Shown here in pieces: positions 20,975-30,199 of a DNA stretch of 64,000 nt; the first letter of the stretch is position 1; the number at the start of each line of letters is the position of its first letter. The notes beneath the pieces were generated by a model. It was not told where the DNA came from and did not search any database. It worked only from the letters and a program-made list of their open reading frames with translations. The DNA comes from Hippasteria phrygiana (taxonomy: Eukaryota > Echinodermata > Asteroidea > Valvatida > Goniasteridae). The position numbers and the translations under genes were made by a program. The DNA lies in the NCBI GenBank assembly GCA_037893225.1, contig JAZGUH010000401.1, positions 1,302,001 to 1,366,000 of the forward strand, in the 5' to 3' direction.

Positions 20975-21246
20975 CTGAACAAAGGACGGCTGCATGGTCG
21001 ATTGTCGCGGCTGCTGACCAGTCGACTTTTGAGAACTGGGCGTTGGTGCTGGGCGGGTGACGGGTTAATTGTTGTTCTGGTAGGCCTACCTGTGGGCATG
21101 GGCATGGCGACCCAATTCCACGCTCACTAGTAGGGCCAGCCCATGGCGAGGCAGGGCCCTGGCGGGCCGGCCCGTGACGAGGCCGGTCCAATGGGTTTTA
21201 GCACGTCACCTTCCTCGCTCTGCACAATTTCCCGTTTCACAGTAGT
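19860..21246 (-). pseudogene. gag-like ORF of DIRS element 1
   Basis: Pieces on the minus strand: a proline-rich N-terminal part containing SAPPPPPP and an (AQQPQP)n run (21191-20690), an acidic helical part (TPVLDWWKDLRSNKLTSEDL at about 20555) and ALILLGSASQSLAFARQHLF (20260-20200), typical of DIRS gag. After an in-frame stop (ELFG then stop, about 20113) the text goes on LMKDIEETEKAHKVASKVT. Several frames are needed, so it is broken. Gag would assemble the element particle. Two MITEs lie upstream in the leader. Confidence 0.62.
20690..20825 (-). repeat. 18-bp coding minisatellite in gag
   Basis: Seven and a half head-to-tail copies of GGTTGCTGTGCCGGCTGT. On the minus strand they encode repeated AQQPQP. 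The unit length is a multiple of three, so copy-number change keeps the gag frame. Confidence 0.9.
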
Positions 21247-21531
21247 CAGGCGCGGATCCGGGGGGGGGGGGGGGGGGGGGGTTGTGGGTCGAACCCCCCC
21301 CCCCCCCCCCTTGCCATTTTTGTTTTACTTGTAGGGGCCTACGCCTAAATTTGCAAACCACAAACACTACAGAAACAAAACAAATAGGTTAAATGGCGCC
21401 ACCAACGGGGAGAAAGTGTGTAAGCCACCCCCCCCCCCCCTTAAACAAAGTAGAAGTCACCTTTCTGGGCAAATTTCAGACCCCCCCCCCCCCCCCCCCC
21501 CCCCGCCCAAAATATCCCGGATCCGCCCCTG
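21247..21531. mobile_element. hAT-like MITE with homopolymer tracts (inverted relative to 9485 copy)
   Basis: Ends CAGGCGCGGATCCGGGG and CCGGATCCGCCCCTG, with four long G or C tracts and the family core (TTAAATGGCGCCACCAACG, GTAGGGGCCTACGCC). It sits in the gag leader of DIRS element 1. No clear 8-bp duplication is visible. Confidence 0.75.
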
Positions 21532-21657
21532 TAGCCAATATGTCCTCGGGTTCATCGGGAGGGCAAAAAATAGTAGCAGGAGCCGATCTTTCGGCATAAT
21601 GTATTGTTAGGAAAATCTGCTGGGAAAAAAGGGGGTGACAAAACATTCTAAGTTTAA

Positions 21658-22146
21658 AGGCAGTGTACATGATTGGTCATTGTTGCGATTTTCAGAAATG
21701 GGCGGATTTGGGGGTTAGTATGTTATAGGAAATATCATTCCACTGACCTGTTCAAAGTTTTGCGTTGTTGGATGGCGGGAAAAAACGAGAGAAAAACGGC
21801 GCTCGGTTTCAACCGTCGGGCGGATAATAGCCTTTAGTCAAGGCGCGCGTTGCTATCTGGGCGCGTGACGCGCCCTGGATATGCCATGGCGCCATCATGT
21901 CCGGGGCGCGCCACTTGTCCAGGTAGCCACGCGCGCCTTGACTAACGGCTGCAGGGCATTTTTCCAACGATTTCCAGCTGAAAATCGTTAACGATATATA
22001 TTTCCACTTTTCTTGACAACGACAGCACATCTGGTGCCATCATTTCACAGGATGATTGAGACTACTATTTACTTACAGTGTAGTAAGGTAGTTCGTAATA
22101 ATTTAGTAAAAACAAATTGGATGATTACCAATCGCGTACACTACCT
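21658..22146. mobile_element. TTAA-flanked MITE (piggyBac- or Kolobok-like)
   Basis: The ends AGGCAGTGTACATGATTGGT and ACCAATCGCGTACACTACCT are inverted and bounded by TTAA at 21654-21657 and 22147-22150. The centre holds an inverted pair (TTTAGTCAAGGCGCGCG and CGCGCGCCTTGACTAA). A related copy lacking the left end is at 55665-55985. Confidence 0.8.
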
Positions 22147-22228
22147 TTAAAGCGCGTAAGACAAAAATATGACCAGTTCAGACTGCACCACAAGAAACAA
22201 AGACAACGCTGGTGTGATGAGGTGCGGT

Positions 22229-22362
22229 TTGGAGTTGGCGCCGCTGGGGGATTGAAGTTTTTGCATTTGAATGAAGGACCATACAATTACTTCAAAAGGG
22301 TGGATCAGACTGCATTACGAGAGGCAATCTAGTCTCCCCAACATTAGCGAAATATAATTGAC
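22229..22362. repeat. 5' terminal region of DIRS element 1
   Basis: GGATTGAAGTTTTTGCATTT, GGGTGGATCAGACTGCATTA and ACATTAGCGAAATATAATT recur in reverse complement at 12050-12345. This ties the two ends of the element together and fixes its right boundary near 22362. Confidence 0.7.
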
Positions 22363-22528
22363 CGGCGCATACGGTATGAGGGGAGCTACGTGCTGAGCAA
22401 ACGGCCTCGAATGATTGTTTTGCTCAGCAGATAGCTCTCGTGTTATTGCGGCGGGCTTTATGTTGCTAACGTTCGCTAACGCTGATGGCGCACAATCCGT
22501 TCCACTCTGCAAACGTTGGCCAACGTTC

Positions 22529-22613
22529 AACCTCGTTCCCATGGTGTCGAGCAGCGCCCTCACGGACACCACAAGAGGTTGAAAATAAAGTAAGCCTTGG
22601 GAACGAGGTTGAC
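22529..22613. mobile_element. Short MITE with AACCTCGTTCCCA ends
   Basis: AACCTCGTTCCCATGG on the left is inverted as CTTGGGAACGAGGTT on the right, about 85 bp apart. ACGTTGGCCAACGT flanks it on both sides, which may be part of the target or a separate repeat. Confidence 0.6.
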
Positions 22614-22615
22614 CA

Positions 22616-23545
22616 ACGTTGGCCAACGTCAGCAACGTTCGCGTGAGTGGACGTGGAACCACAGACATAAAGGCTGAGTTCGGGCGGTCTGTTCTTAACA
22701 CGAGTTCCCCGTTCTTGCGCCCGAACGGCGGGAACGCGACTAGAGAACATTGCACTCGGAACAAGATCACACACCACCTACCAGTCGGGGTTTACAAGAA
22801 CATGGCGTAATTTGACGCAACGTAGAAGACGACCAAAGATGGCGGATGATCTGTATGACGAAGCATACAAAATCGGCGTTCAGTTGCCTAAAGTTCCCTT
22901 TCATACGTTTTGAAAAGATAGCTTTTTCTGAACAAACTAGGGGAAATGCACAGTCGAAATATTGTGATATTTTGCGTCTAAAATTCAGGTTTTTTAAACG
23001 AATGCTGGAATAACGTACTTTAATTGGGCGCAGCCATTACATCTTGCGTGGTACAGTTAACCGTTTTGTTTTGTTATATCGCAAAACCCAGTTTTTTCAG
23101 TTCAACTTGCCTTGCTTGGTGGAAATTTACTCAAACAAACAAAAAAATCACGCGGTCAAAACAGCTGCTCGTCTGCTAGTTCGCTGCTCCCACTATAGTT
23201 TACTACCGTTATTAACAGTGTAGCGTGGGTACTAATGATACATCTCAATAGCTAGCTGGCTGCGCTGTGCCATGCGTTTGGAGTGTGCCGTGCGTTTTTG
23301 TCGACCGGGCACGTGATCGTTCTAGGCCAATCAAAATACAGTATCCAAGACGGGGATATAACAACTATGGATGGCGCTCGTGCAATGCCATGGGCTATTA
23401 AACGTTCTTGGGCGTTCGAGTGGCCGAAACAAGAACGAAGACTCGAGTTGTTGAGCAAACAAGAACAACTCGCCCGATTTCATCCATTGAGATCAATGTT
23501 CCCCACGCGTCAGTGACGTGTACGTATCCGCAGAGCTGACCGGTA
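22616..23545. other. Mostly no gene recognised; one very short ORF
   Basis: A 24-codon frame begins at 22839 with MADDLYDEAYKIGVQLPKVP in a good start context, but it ends at once and has no visible splice donor. Nothing else supports a gene in this stretch. Confidence 0.2.
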
Positions 23546-23546
23546 G

Positions 23547-23940
23547 ATTAAAGCTCTCGATCCATGTAACAAGTGACCCTCTGATTCCATAATAGTTTAG
23601 TTTGTGAATTAACCTATGATGGGGGACTTTGTCAAACGCTTTTGTGAAATCTAATATAGCAACGTCGACTGTTTGTTTCTCATCTAGAGCTTTAGTGATG
23701 TCATGAATAGTGAGTATAAGCTAGGTTTCCGTTGACCTTTTGGCTCGAAAGCCGTGTTGACAATCAGTTAAAATATGATGTTCATCAAAATGCTTCATGA
23801 TGTGACTGTGTAGTATGTGCTTAAGAAGTTTGGAAATGACTGGGGTTAACGAAATCGGTCTGTAGTTGGCCGGTTCAGCTCTGTTGCCCTTTTTGAAGAG
23901 GGCAACAACGTTAGCCTCCTTCCAAGCTTTTGGAATACCC
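23547..23940 (-). pseudogene. Reverse transcriptase fragment of a non-LTR retrotransposon
   Basis: The minus strand reads GIPKAWKEANVVALFKKGNR, NYRPISLTPVISKLLKHIL, QHGFRAKRSTET, a stop, then VAILDFTKAFDKVPHHRLIH. These are RT motifs 1 to 3 (motif A aspartate in LDFTKAFD) of the CR1/Jockey-type clades. The fragment is cut at both ends: no endonuclease upstream, and the YADD box is missing downstream. It was not obvious as a long open frame because of the internal TAG. It is flanked on the right by a GTATCCGCG repeat. Confidence 0.85.
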
Positions 23941-23944
23941 CGCC

Positions 23945-24180
23945 ACTCGTATGATCTCCACCTTGATCGTATACGCGGATACGGGGTCGACGGTCACGGT
24001 TGATTTTGCCCTCAAATAACCTCTCACATACGCACATGTATACCTTTACGTCTGCCGTGCAAAAATGGCGCCCTCTATCGGCCTCCCGACAACTCCCACC
24101 CAGTATCCGCGTATCCGCGTATCCACCTCCTGGGAGGTGGATTGGACTTGGCCGCCTTTCATGGTACTTCGCTGCGCTCA
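23945..24180. repeat. GTATCCGCGTATCC repeat unit
   Basis: Contains AAAATGGCGCCCTCTATCG, GTATCCGCGTATCCGCGTAT and CCACCTCCTGGGAGGTGGAT. Shared with a doubled copy at 35535-35880. Confidence 0.65.
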
Positions 24181-24653
24181 TACGCATGGAAAATTAATTT
24201 GGGTGATCTAATTATATTTGATTACCTGTAATTGATTGGCCTGTTTCTGCCTTTTGATTCAAAGTCATGGTTCCTATTATAATATCTTTCTGCCGTGCGT
24301 TTACCGTACGTAACACAGCCATTACAAATGGATACAATTTTACTCACTCTTATTTGATTCTCATTATTACCGGTACTCTTTCTCTTCGTTTAACTCTACT
24401 AAACAAGTTCTTTTTAACATTCTTATAGCCTAATAACAAAGCCTCTATAATTTTTATTTTGTTTATATTTTTTTGAAAACTTAACAGTAAAGGCAATTCT
24501 GGTTATGCATTCTCTATATTATGCTTATTAATTGCGATAGAAAATGTTAAACAATAATAATATCAAAGAAATATATGAATAATACACTTGGAAATGCTTT
24601 TTACAGATTATTATTACAACTTTAAATATATTTTCAAAGTGAACAAAGAAACT

Positions 24654-24726
24654 GGCAGGAGCGGGATTCGAACCTGCTACCTCTGAGTTACCGTACCGGC
24701 GCTCTACTAACTGAGCTATCTTGGCC
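24654..24726 (-). ncRNA. tRNA-related SINE or tRNA pseudogene (copy 1)
   Basis: The minus strand begins GGCCAAGATAGCTCAGTTAG, with a D-arm and A box, and carries GGTTCGAATCCCGC, a B box and T-arm with one mismatch. The acceptor stem and anticodon stem do not pair properly, so it is not a working tRNA. The flank TTCAAAGTGAACAAA is shared with the copy at 42944. A common tRNA-like part plus common flank is the mark of a SINE. Confidence 0.7.
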
Positions 24727-25233
24727 TATGCTGACGGTCTCCCAAATTGTCATGTATCTTTGTTCGGGTGAGCGCTAGTCAGAAGTCATCAACCCAGAAT
24801 GCCGAAAAGCCAGGGATCAGACCCAATTTTACGATACAACCTGGGAAGCGACATTGTGGGGATCACTCCATGAGGATACGACTTTTTAACTTATAATGTG
24901 TGGATTGTTTGACAACTTTAAATATAGTGTAAAGAATATCCTTTAGATTATCAAAATGTAGTTCTAATTGATCCTGATTTCGTTCATTTACTTTTTTAAT
25001 TCACTTCTTATTTTCTAACATTTAATAGACCTGCACACGTACCTGGCAACTGAGTCGCATAAATCACAATTGCGATCATTTCCTTCTTCAATTCACTGCT
25101 TCTATTTCCTAAAGGCCTACACCTGAACACTAATCGCATAAATCATAATTGATATTAATTAAAATACAACGAAATAGAAATTATCAAACACTTTTAAATG
25201 AAAAATTGTTGTTATATATGCTTGAATTTCTTC
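24727..25233. other. No gene recognised
   Basis: AT-rich, no convincing frame. GCATAAATCA-type text is repeated at about 25055 and 25135. Confidence 0.3.
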
Positions 25234-26040
25234 TCAGTCAGACAAGATTGTGGAAGATACGGCTAGTCTCTGATCCAAGTCTCTTTGTACGTATCTGCTT
25301 TTTGCCGTTGTAGTTTTCCAACGCCCATGTTGCATAATGAGATCTTCAGAGATTCCTTTATTTGCAAGGTGTGTTGCTTCTCCAGATCTTAGGCTATGTA
25401 GGCCATAAGCTTTAGGTTCTTCGATTCCTATTTGTTTCAAAGCATCCAAGAATATTTCTCTACATCTGGTGTAACTTAAGGGTTTATCAGATAAAGGTTT
25501 GTAAGATTTACTACTAGACAGATAAGATAATGGAGTGAAAATTAATGAATCTTGACCAACTTTTAGACCACACTCGGACATGTACCTCAATAATAATGAT
25601 ACTGGGGAGTATTTGTTGTGAGAATTAGATATATAAGCCGTACTTCCTTCTCTAAATACATCCGTTTTAGAACGGGGGATAAATAGGCCTATGCTTAGAC
25701 CTTTATCATTTGGTAACAATGTTAAATGGCTGGCCTTGAGCTGTGCAACTTCATAATGTCTAAACATTAATGCGTATTTAAGGGACACATAGGAAGCTGT
25801 TCTTAATTCCGTCAAATTGTTGCTCGGACCACCAAACTTGTCGACTATAGTTTTTACGTGTTCTAATGATAACGGGAGTTTGTGTACAGGTGGCTTATGG
25901 AAATTCTTCCTTCCGCTAGTGATAATTTGTTGTACGATGGGAGAGTCCACGGGGTTAGATTTCGAGTTAACAAGTGAGTGTATCCATTTGAGTGACGCAG
26001 CTATTGAAATAGAAGTGCTATCTGAATCACAGTCAGACAT
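25234..26040 (-). CDS. Tyrosine recombinase of YR retrotransposon 2
   Basis: A single uninterrupted 268-residue frame. An N-terminal helical part is followed by the phage-integrase-type catalytic domain: LKYALMFRHYEVAQLKAS with the first arginine, YGLHSLRSGEATHLANKG with the H-x-x-R pair, and MQHGRWKTTTAKSRYVQRDL with the HGRW box and nucleophilic tyrosine. All catalytic residues are present. The length is that of a catalytic domain plus a short core-binding part, so an upstream exon or a lost N-terminus is possible. It would integrate the element cDNA. It lies downstream of RNase H, as expected. No internal stop was seen. Confidence 0.9.
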   Translation of the reverse strand: MSDCDSDSTSISIAASLKWIHSLVNSKSNPVDSPIVQQIITSGRKNFHKPPVHKLPLSLEHVKTIVDKFGGPSNNLTELRTASYVSLKYALMFRHYEVAQLKASHLTLLPNDKGLSIGLFIPRSKTDVFREGSTAYISNSHNKYSPVSLLLRYMSECGLKVGQDSLIFTPLSYLSSSKSYKPLSDKPLSYTRCREIFLDALKQIGIEEPKAYGLHSLRSGEATHLANKGISEDLIMQHGRWKTTTAKSRYVQRDLDQRLAVSSTILSD

Positions 26041-26325
26041 TTTGTCAACTAGGTAGGCAGCAATAATTTCGTCCTGAATGGATAAGTTAATTTCAATTTT
26101 TGATATATTTAGCCAGGCGAAAAAATGACGACATTTGTAGAGATATGAAAATACTGTTCACTCGGCCTTAGCGAATAAGACGTCTTGAAAATGTTTCTTC
26201 TTGACACCTTGACAATTGTTGGGGAATTCTGTCCAAAATCGTTGGTTGTATATAATCTGTTTTGCCAAGGAGAAGAAATAAAGACGTTGACTACGTTACA
26301 GCTTGGTGAAATCTAAGTTTAGTGC

Positions 26326-26685
26326 TCAAATGACTCCTGAGAATTCGGGGGAACCTAGAAAAGAATTCCTATTTCTACACTGTTCCAATAAACTTGAACC
26401 TTCGAGAGAAATAGAGCCTGTTATCCATTGTCTGTAGCAGGACCAGAGCAATAAAAAAAGAAACTGAAGATGGCCACCATGGAATACAAGTGTTCCTTTT
26501 CCTTTACATGAAAAGATATGCTGAAGAACGGAGGGAATGAGAACTACCGGGGGGGGGGGACTAGAAGACAATTTTCTCCTGCCCAATTTTGAGAAAAGGC
26601 ATCCACCCCTTGTGTCCCATGGGTTCCAGAATCTTGAAAAAGAACGTGGAAGTTTAGCATTATAATAACAAGCAAAGCCGTCCAC
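26326..26685 (-). pseudogene. RNase H C-terminal linker region of YR retrotransposon 2
   Basis: The text VDGFACYYNAKLPRSFSRFW followed by NPWDTRGG, then LIPSVLQHIFSCKGKGTLV and FLLLWSCYRQWITGS matches the post-RNase H segment shared by DIRS and Ty3 elements (VDxFAxxxNAxLPRFxSRFWxPG). Frameshifts near 26610 and 26490 are needed to follow it. The role is structural or unknown. Confidence 0.65.
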
Positions 26686-26700
26686 GGTAAAGGGATCCCA

Positions 26701-27242
26701 TTAGTCCGAGAGCATTTTGAATAAATTACCTGATATCATCCAGTCATCAGTATCTATGAGTCTACTAATTAAGTCAGCCTGCTTGTTTTCATTTCTAGGG
26801 ATCCACTGAACCTCTAATCTCACATTATTTTGCAAACAGGTTTGAAAAATGTTAAGTGAAAGTTTATGTAAATCAAGCTTCATGCTTCCCACTTTGACAA
26901 TTCTAGCAGCAGTTTGGCTGTCTGTAAAGACCTTGAGCTGAGAATTCCGGATAATTGGCAAACACGAAGTGATGGCAAAAAGAATGGTATTGAGTTCGCG
27001 CCAAGTGGAACTTTTCTGAGACTCTCGTTCTGTTAATCTGTCCAAAGTTTATGTGCCGTGTGAATATCGTTGCAAATTATTGCTCCCGAACCTGTGGAGC
27101 TGGCATCACAGCATACAATTTTACTTGCAGTCTTGTGAGTAAATAATTGTCTGACATTTAGCTGGTAGACATTGTCTTTCCAGAAATATATATCGTCTTT
27201 GCAAAACATGTCTAAGCATAACATCATCTTCATCTGATGCAT
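26701..27242 (-). pseudogene. RNase H of YR retrotransposon 2
   Basis: The upstream frame has VCCDASSTGSGAIICND with the first aspartate. The next, shifted at about 27040, has STWRELNTILFAI (glutamate), LKVFTDSQTAARI (aspartate) and NKQADLISRLID (aspartate). All four catalytic acids remain, but a frameshift separates the first from the rest. It precedes the recombinase and is cut off from the RT by two inserted pieces at 27277-27680. Confidence 0.8.
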
Positions 27243-27276
27243 TTGCGATCATTTCTACAAACATTTTCTTCTTATT

Positions 27277-27385
27277 TAATCTGGGAAATAATTGTCTCTG
27301 GACACAAAATATAATGTTCAAGATAATACTTTATTGTTTTAAGCAGGAATAATGCAATATAAATCCTAAATCATGTTTCCTTTAA
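27277..27385. mobile_element. End fragment of the P-like THAP element
   Basis: TCTGGGAAATAATTGTCTCT through AATCATGTTTCCTTTAA is nearly identical to 1079-1182 and, inverted, to 58205-58313. Only the terminal 110 bp is present; the THAP exon and other terminus are missing. It interrupts YR retrotransposon 2 between RT and RNase H. Confidence 0.8.
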
Positions 27386-27420
27386 AGGTGCCTTCTCGTG
27401 TGTTCCAGGTCATGCCTAAC

Positions 27421-27680
27421 CATAGAGGAATTTCATATTAGCCCCTTCTACGCACTTCCGGGTTGAAAGCGAGAATGTCAGTGGCAAACAAAACAACGAT
27501 TTTCAGCACATTCATTCATGCATAAATTAATCAGGCCATAAAAGGAAGCGCAGGCGCACGATCAGCATAAAGTTGTTTACTGTGACATTGAGATCCTCGT
27601 TTTCAAACGCGGAAGTGCGCAGATCGGCGGTAAACTCGTCGTAATGGGATTCCTCTATTCAGTAATGGTAGAAGGGTCCA
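27421..27680. mobile_element. Imperfect inverted-repeat MITE
   Basis: TAGAGGAATTTCAT, CACTTCCGGGTTGAAAGCGAG and AATGTCAGTGGCAAACA on the left are mirrored by TTGTTTACTGTGACATT, CTCGTTTTCAAACGCGGAAG and ATGGGATTCCTCTA on the right. No coding frame. It adjoins the P-like end fragment. Confidence 0.6.
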
Positions 27681-27723
27681 TTTGCTCTTCTCTATATTGT
27701 AAACAAATCCAGCTCTTAGAAGG

Positions 27724-28265
27724 TCAACTCTTACATGTTTTGAAACTGCTTTTGTGATTGAAATTATCGGTACACCTGGGAACTACTATGAAACCACCAT
27801 CCAAGTATAATGCTATAAGGATGCCACAAGATCTCCAATGAGTGACAAGGGGCTTAAGAGTTTTATTAAAGAGCAGAGGAGCTGATGTTAGGCCAAATGG
27901 GAGTACGTTAAATTCAAAGAATCTACAAACACTATCAATGATCCAAGAAAATCCTAAGTATTTCTGATAATCGGGAGAGATGTCTATGTGATGGTAGCCC
28001 GATTTCAAATCGAATGTGAACATGAGGGCGCCCTTTGAAATATATTGTAATCCGATCTTCCAATCATCAAGCTTGAAAGTTGAATTAAGTGTGTCTTCTG
28101 AATAAACTTGTTTAGTTTACTTAAGTCTAAGATTAATCTCTTCTTTCCTGAAGCATGCTGAGATACTGATAGAGGACTAGTAACATATGAAGGTTGACCT
28201 TTTTCTGTGATCCTGTTAGATGACAGTAATTCTAAAACCGATTCAGTAACAAAAGAATTGTCCAT
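27724..28265 (-). pseudogene. Reverse transcriptase of YR retrotransposon 2
   Basis: The first frame has ESVLELLSSNRITEKGQPSY and GKKRLILDLSKLNKFIQK, the RT fingers. After a shift at about 28020 comes MFTFDLKSGYHHIDISPDYQ (motif A aspartate) and VLPFGLTSAPLLFNKTLKPL. The active-site box reads LYLDGGF, so the second aspartate of YxDD is replaced by glycine. That residue is essential, so this copy is dead even apart from the frameshift. It sits after the gag zinc-knuckle exon and before RNase H. Confidence 0.85.
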
Positions 28266-28677
28266 TCTAGCGGATCTATTGTTCTAAAAAAACATAGGAG
28301 GCGGTTCGTCAGTGAAAGGGATTCTGTAACCCTAATTTATAATCGATATGACCATTGGAGAAGCCCCAAAATTTGACCAGAAACTGGAATGCTGATTTAA
28401 TCTGCCTTTTATCTTAATTTGGTCTGAACACAAACTATTGATATCATGAGAATCGTAATTACATCGTACCTCAAGCACATCGTTGAACTTCGCTTTGAAA
28501 TTCTTTACCCGGACATTAGGTAGATGACTGGATTAGTCCTGAGGAGATCGCTGATCCTTGATCGGTACTGGGTGTGCCTGCGGAGTACAGTTTGCTGGCG
28601 CTGGAACCGGTGGTATCGGTGTGCAAGGAAGATGGGTATGCGGCGAGGGTGGAAGGTCGTTGTGAAATGGGGGCTTG

Positions 28678-28860
28678 CTAAGGGATGATGTTCCTGGTGT
28701 GGAAGGTGTTGTAGCCAATTGCGGGACTGGCTCGAGCTCTAGGTCTAACTCGGGTCGATAGCATGCCTGTGTTGTATCTGAGGGGGCAATGCCTGGCCCA
28801 GTGGCCTGACATCCCGCAGCTGAAGCATGTTGTGTCAGGATTTGGCAAGCCGCCGCGCGG
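28678..28860 (-). CDS. gag zinc-knuckle exon of YR retrotransposon 2
   Basis: The frame carries CFSCGMSGHWARHC, a CCHC knuckle (C-x2-C-x4-H-x4-C) that binds the element RNA. The minus strand just upstream is AATTTTTGGTTCAG followed by CCGCGCGG, a good splice acceptor with the exon starting at 28860. Gag exon 1 copies at 32838 and 33795 end at a donor (CGAG|GTAAAC). I infer a spliced gag with the knuckle on the second exon. Downstream the frame becomes proline-rich (PPSPHTHLPCTPIPPVP near 28640). Confidence 0.65.
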   Translation of the reverse strand, partial: PRGGLPNPDTTCFSCGMSGHWARHCPLRYNTGMLSTRVRPRARASPAIGYNTFHTRNIIP

Positions 28861-29036
28861 CTGAACCAAAAATTTAATTAACAAGCAAAAGCAAGCAAAA
28901 GGAAAGCCAGAACAGAAGCAAAATTAAATAAATAAATAAATAAACAAAGGCAGACGAAAATTTATGTGAAGCACAATCATTGTTAGGCTCATGATTTAGA
29001 AGCAGCCGCCCGCCGTAAAAGGAGCAAACAAATTAA

Positions 29037-29378
29037 CCCTGCGAGCTGCAAAGCCAAAAAAATCACACCGAGCGCCGGAGGTGCCCACACGGGGGCCAGT
29101 TTCGATTTCGAGTATAAAATACATCCCCTACCACCCAGCCCCCCCCCCCCCCCCCCCCACAACTGAATTGGGTTTTCCTTTTATGGCCGGAGGGCCAACT
29201 TTCCCAGGGTCGGCTGACCGCGACTGAACTCCTACATGAAAAGCGACGATACCATCTCAAACCACAAGGTTCCCTTGATGATTACATGTAGTTTCAATGG
29301 AATTGGGCGAAAGCTTCATATAAAAAAAGAAAAGACAAAAAAGTGGACCCCGTGTGGGCACCTTTGAAGCTCGCAGGG
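29037..29378. mobile_element. TAA-flanked MITE (PIF/Harbinger-like)
   Basis: Ends CCCTGCGAGCTGCAAAG and CTTTGAAGCTCGCAGGG are inverted, with GGTGCCCACACGGGG repeated inward on each side. TAA flanks it at 29034-29036 and 29379-29381, matching the three-base TWA duplication of Harbinger elements. It contains a long C tract. It truncates gag exon 1 copy A. Confidence 0.75.
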
Positions 29379-29414
29379 TAAGCAAAATGTACATTGAAGG
29401 AGATTAGAAGTCTG

Positions 29415-29898
29415 TTAAAGTATGGGTGGGGGTGGGCTGTAGGGAACGGAAAACTTGTCGTCGAAATAATCCTTAAATTTATCGAAGAGAGCTTCAGTAT
29501 TAAACGAAGTGGACTGATCTTCTCGAGACATTGTGATGGCATACAAAGGAGCACTCAGCGCATGGTGTTGGACCTGAATTGTCATTTGTCGCCCACAAGA
29601 CACTATTTATAGTAGTACGCATCATTGGGTTCAGTGAATGGGTAAAGGACACATGACCATCACCCGCGGGAGGACACTCCCGAATCCCATGACCACGACG
29701 CGGGAAAGATTGACCCATGATCTGATCATCCAACCGAATCAAACTAAATGTTCATGCTACCTCGCTGCGCTCATACGTATGAAAAACAGTTTATTTCTAA
29801 TGAACGAAAAGATCACAGAATGAGAAGAAAACACGGACATTTTGAATCTCAGAAGTTGTATTAAAAGCATGGGAAAGGGACCGTCACATTGCGGCTAC
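29415..29898 (-). pseudogene. Leader plus truncated gag exon 1 of YR retrotransposon 2 (copy A)
   Basis: From 29603 the frame reads MSCGRQMTIQVQHHALSAPL and then MSREDQSTSFNTEALFDKFK, as in copies B and C. It diverges after DDKF (29455) and stops. The leader 29604-29898 (TAGTACGCATCATTGGGTTC, GGAGGACACTCCCGAATCCC) is also shared with copies B and C. It is the copy nearest the zinc-knuckle exon. Confidence 0.75.
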
Positions 29899-30199
29899 CA
29901 GGGGCGGATCTAGGTTTTAACTAAGGGGGGGGGGGGGGGGGGGGTTTACCTGAGGTGATTGGCCTACACACCCCAGCGTGCCGAAGGCACGCCTTGCTAG
30001 GGGGTCCGGGGAATTAAACCCGTAAAGCATGCCCCCCGGAAAAAGTCAGATTTGGCTTGTTGACAAAACCATCAGTTTATTACATGAACATGTTGCCAGA
30101 AGTATACAGCCTGTCAGGGCTCACTTTGATGACAAATACATCAGTGACTGATTAACAGTTTATCATACATGACGTTAGACAAACAAGATGGAGTTGCAG

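Larger units (their letters stand above)
11983..22362 (-). mobile_element. DIRS-like retrotransposon 1 (gag-RT-RNase H-YR), heavily interrupted
   Basis: On the minus strand the order is 5' repeat (22229-22362), gag (19860-21246), RT (15310-15900), RNase H (14520-15110), YR (12394-14437) and a 3' inverted-repeat region (11983-12345). That order with a tyrosine recombinase instead of an integrase defines DIRS-like elements. Insertions at 12963-13839, 16039-16463, about 16480-19857, 21247-21531 and 21658-22146 enlarge it to over 10 kb. All genes carry frameshifts or stops. Confidence 0.8.

Noticed and set aside
21247..21531. Exact 8-bp target duplication for this MITE
   Set aside because: The flanks ACAGTAGT and TAGCCAAT do not match; only the TIRs support the call.
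24654..24726. Functional tRNA gene
   Set aside because: The B box is good, but the acceptor and anticodon stems do not pair, and the flank is shared with another copy.
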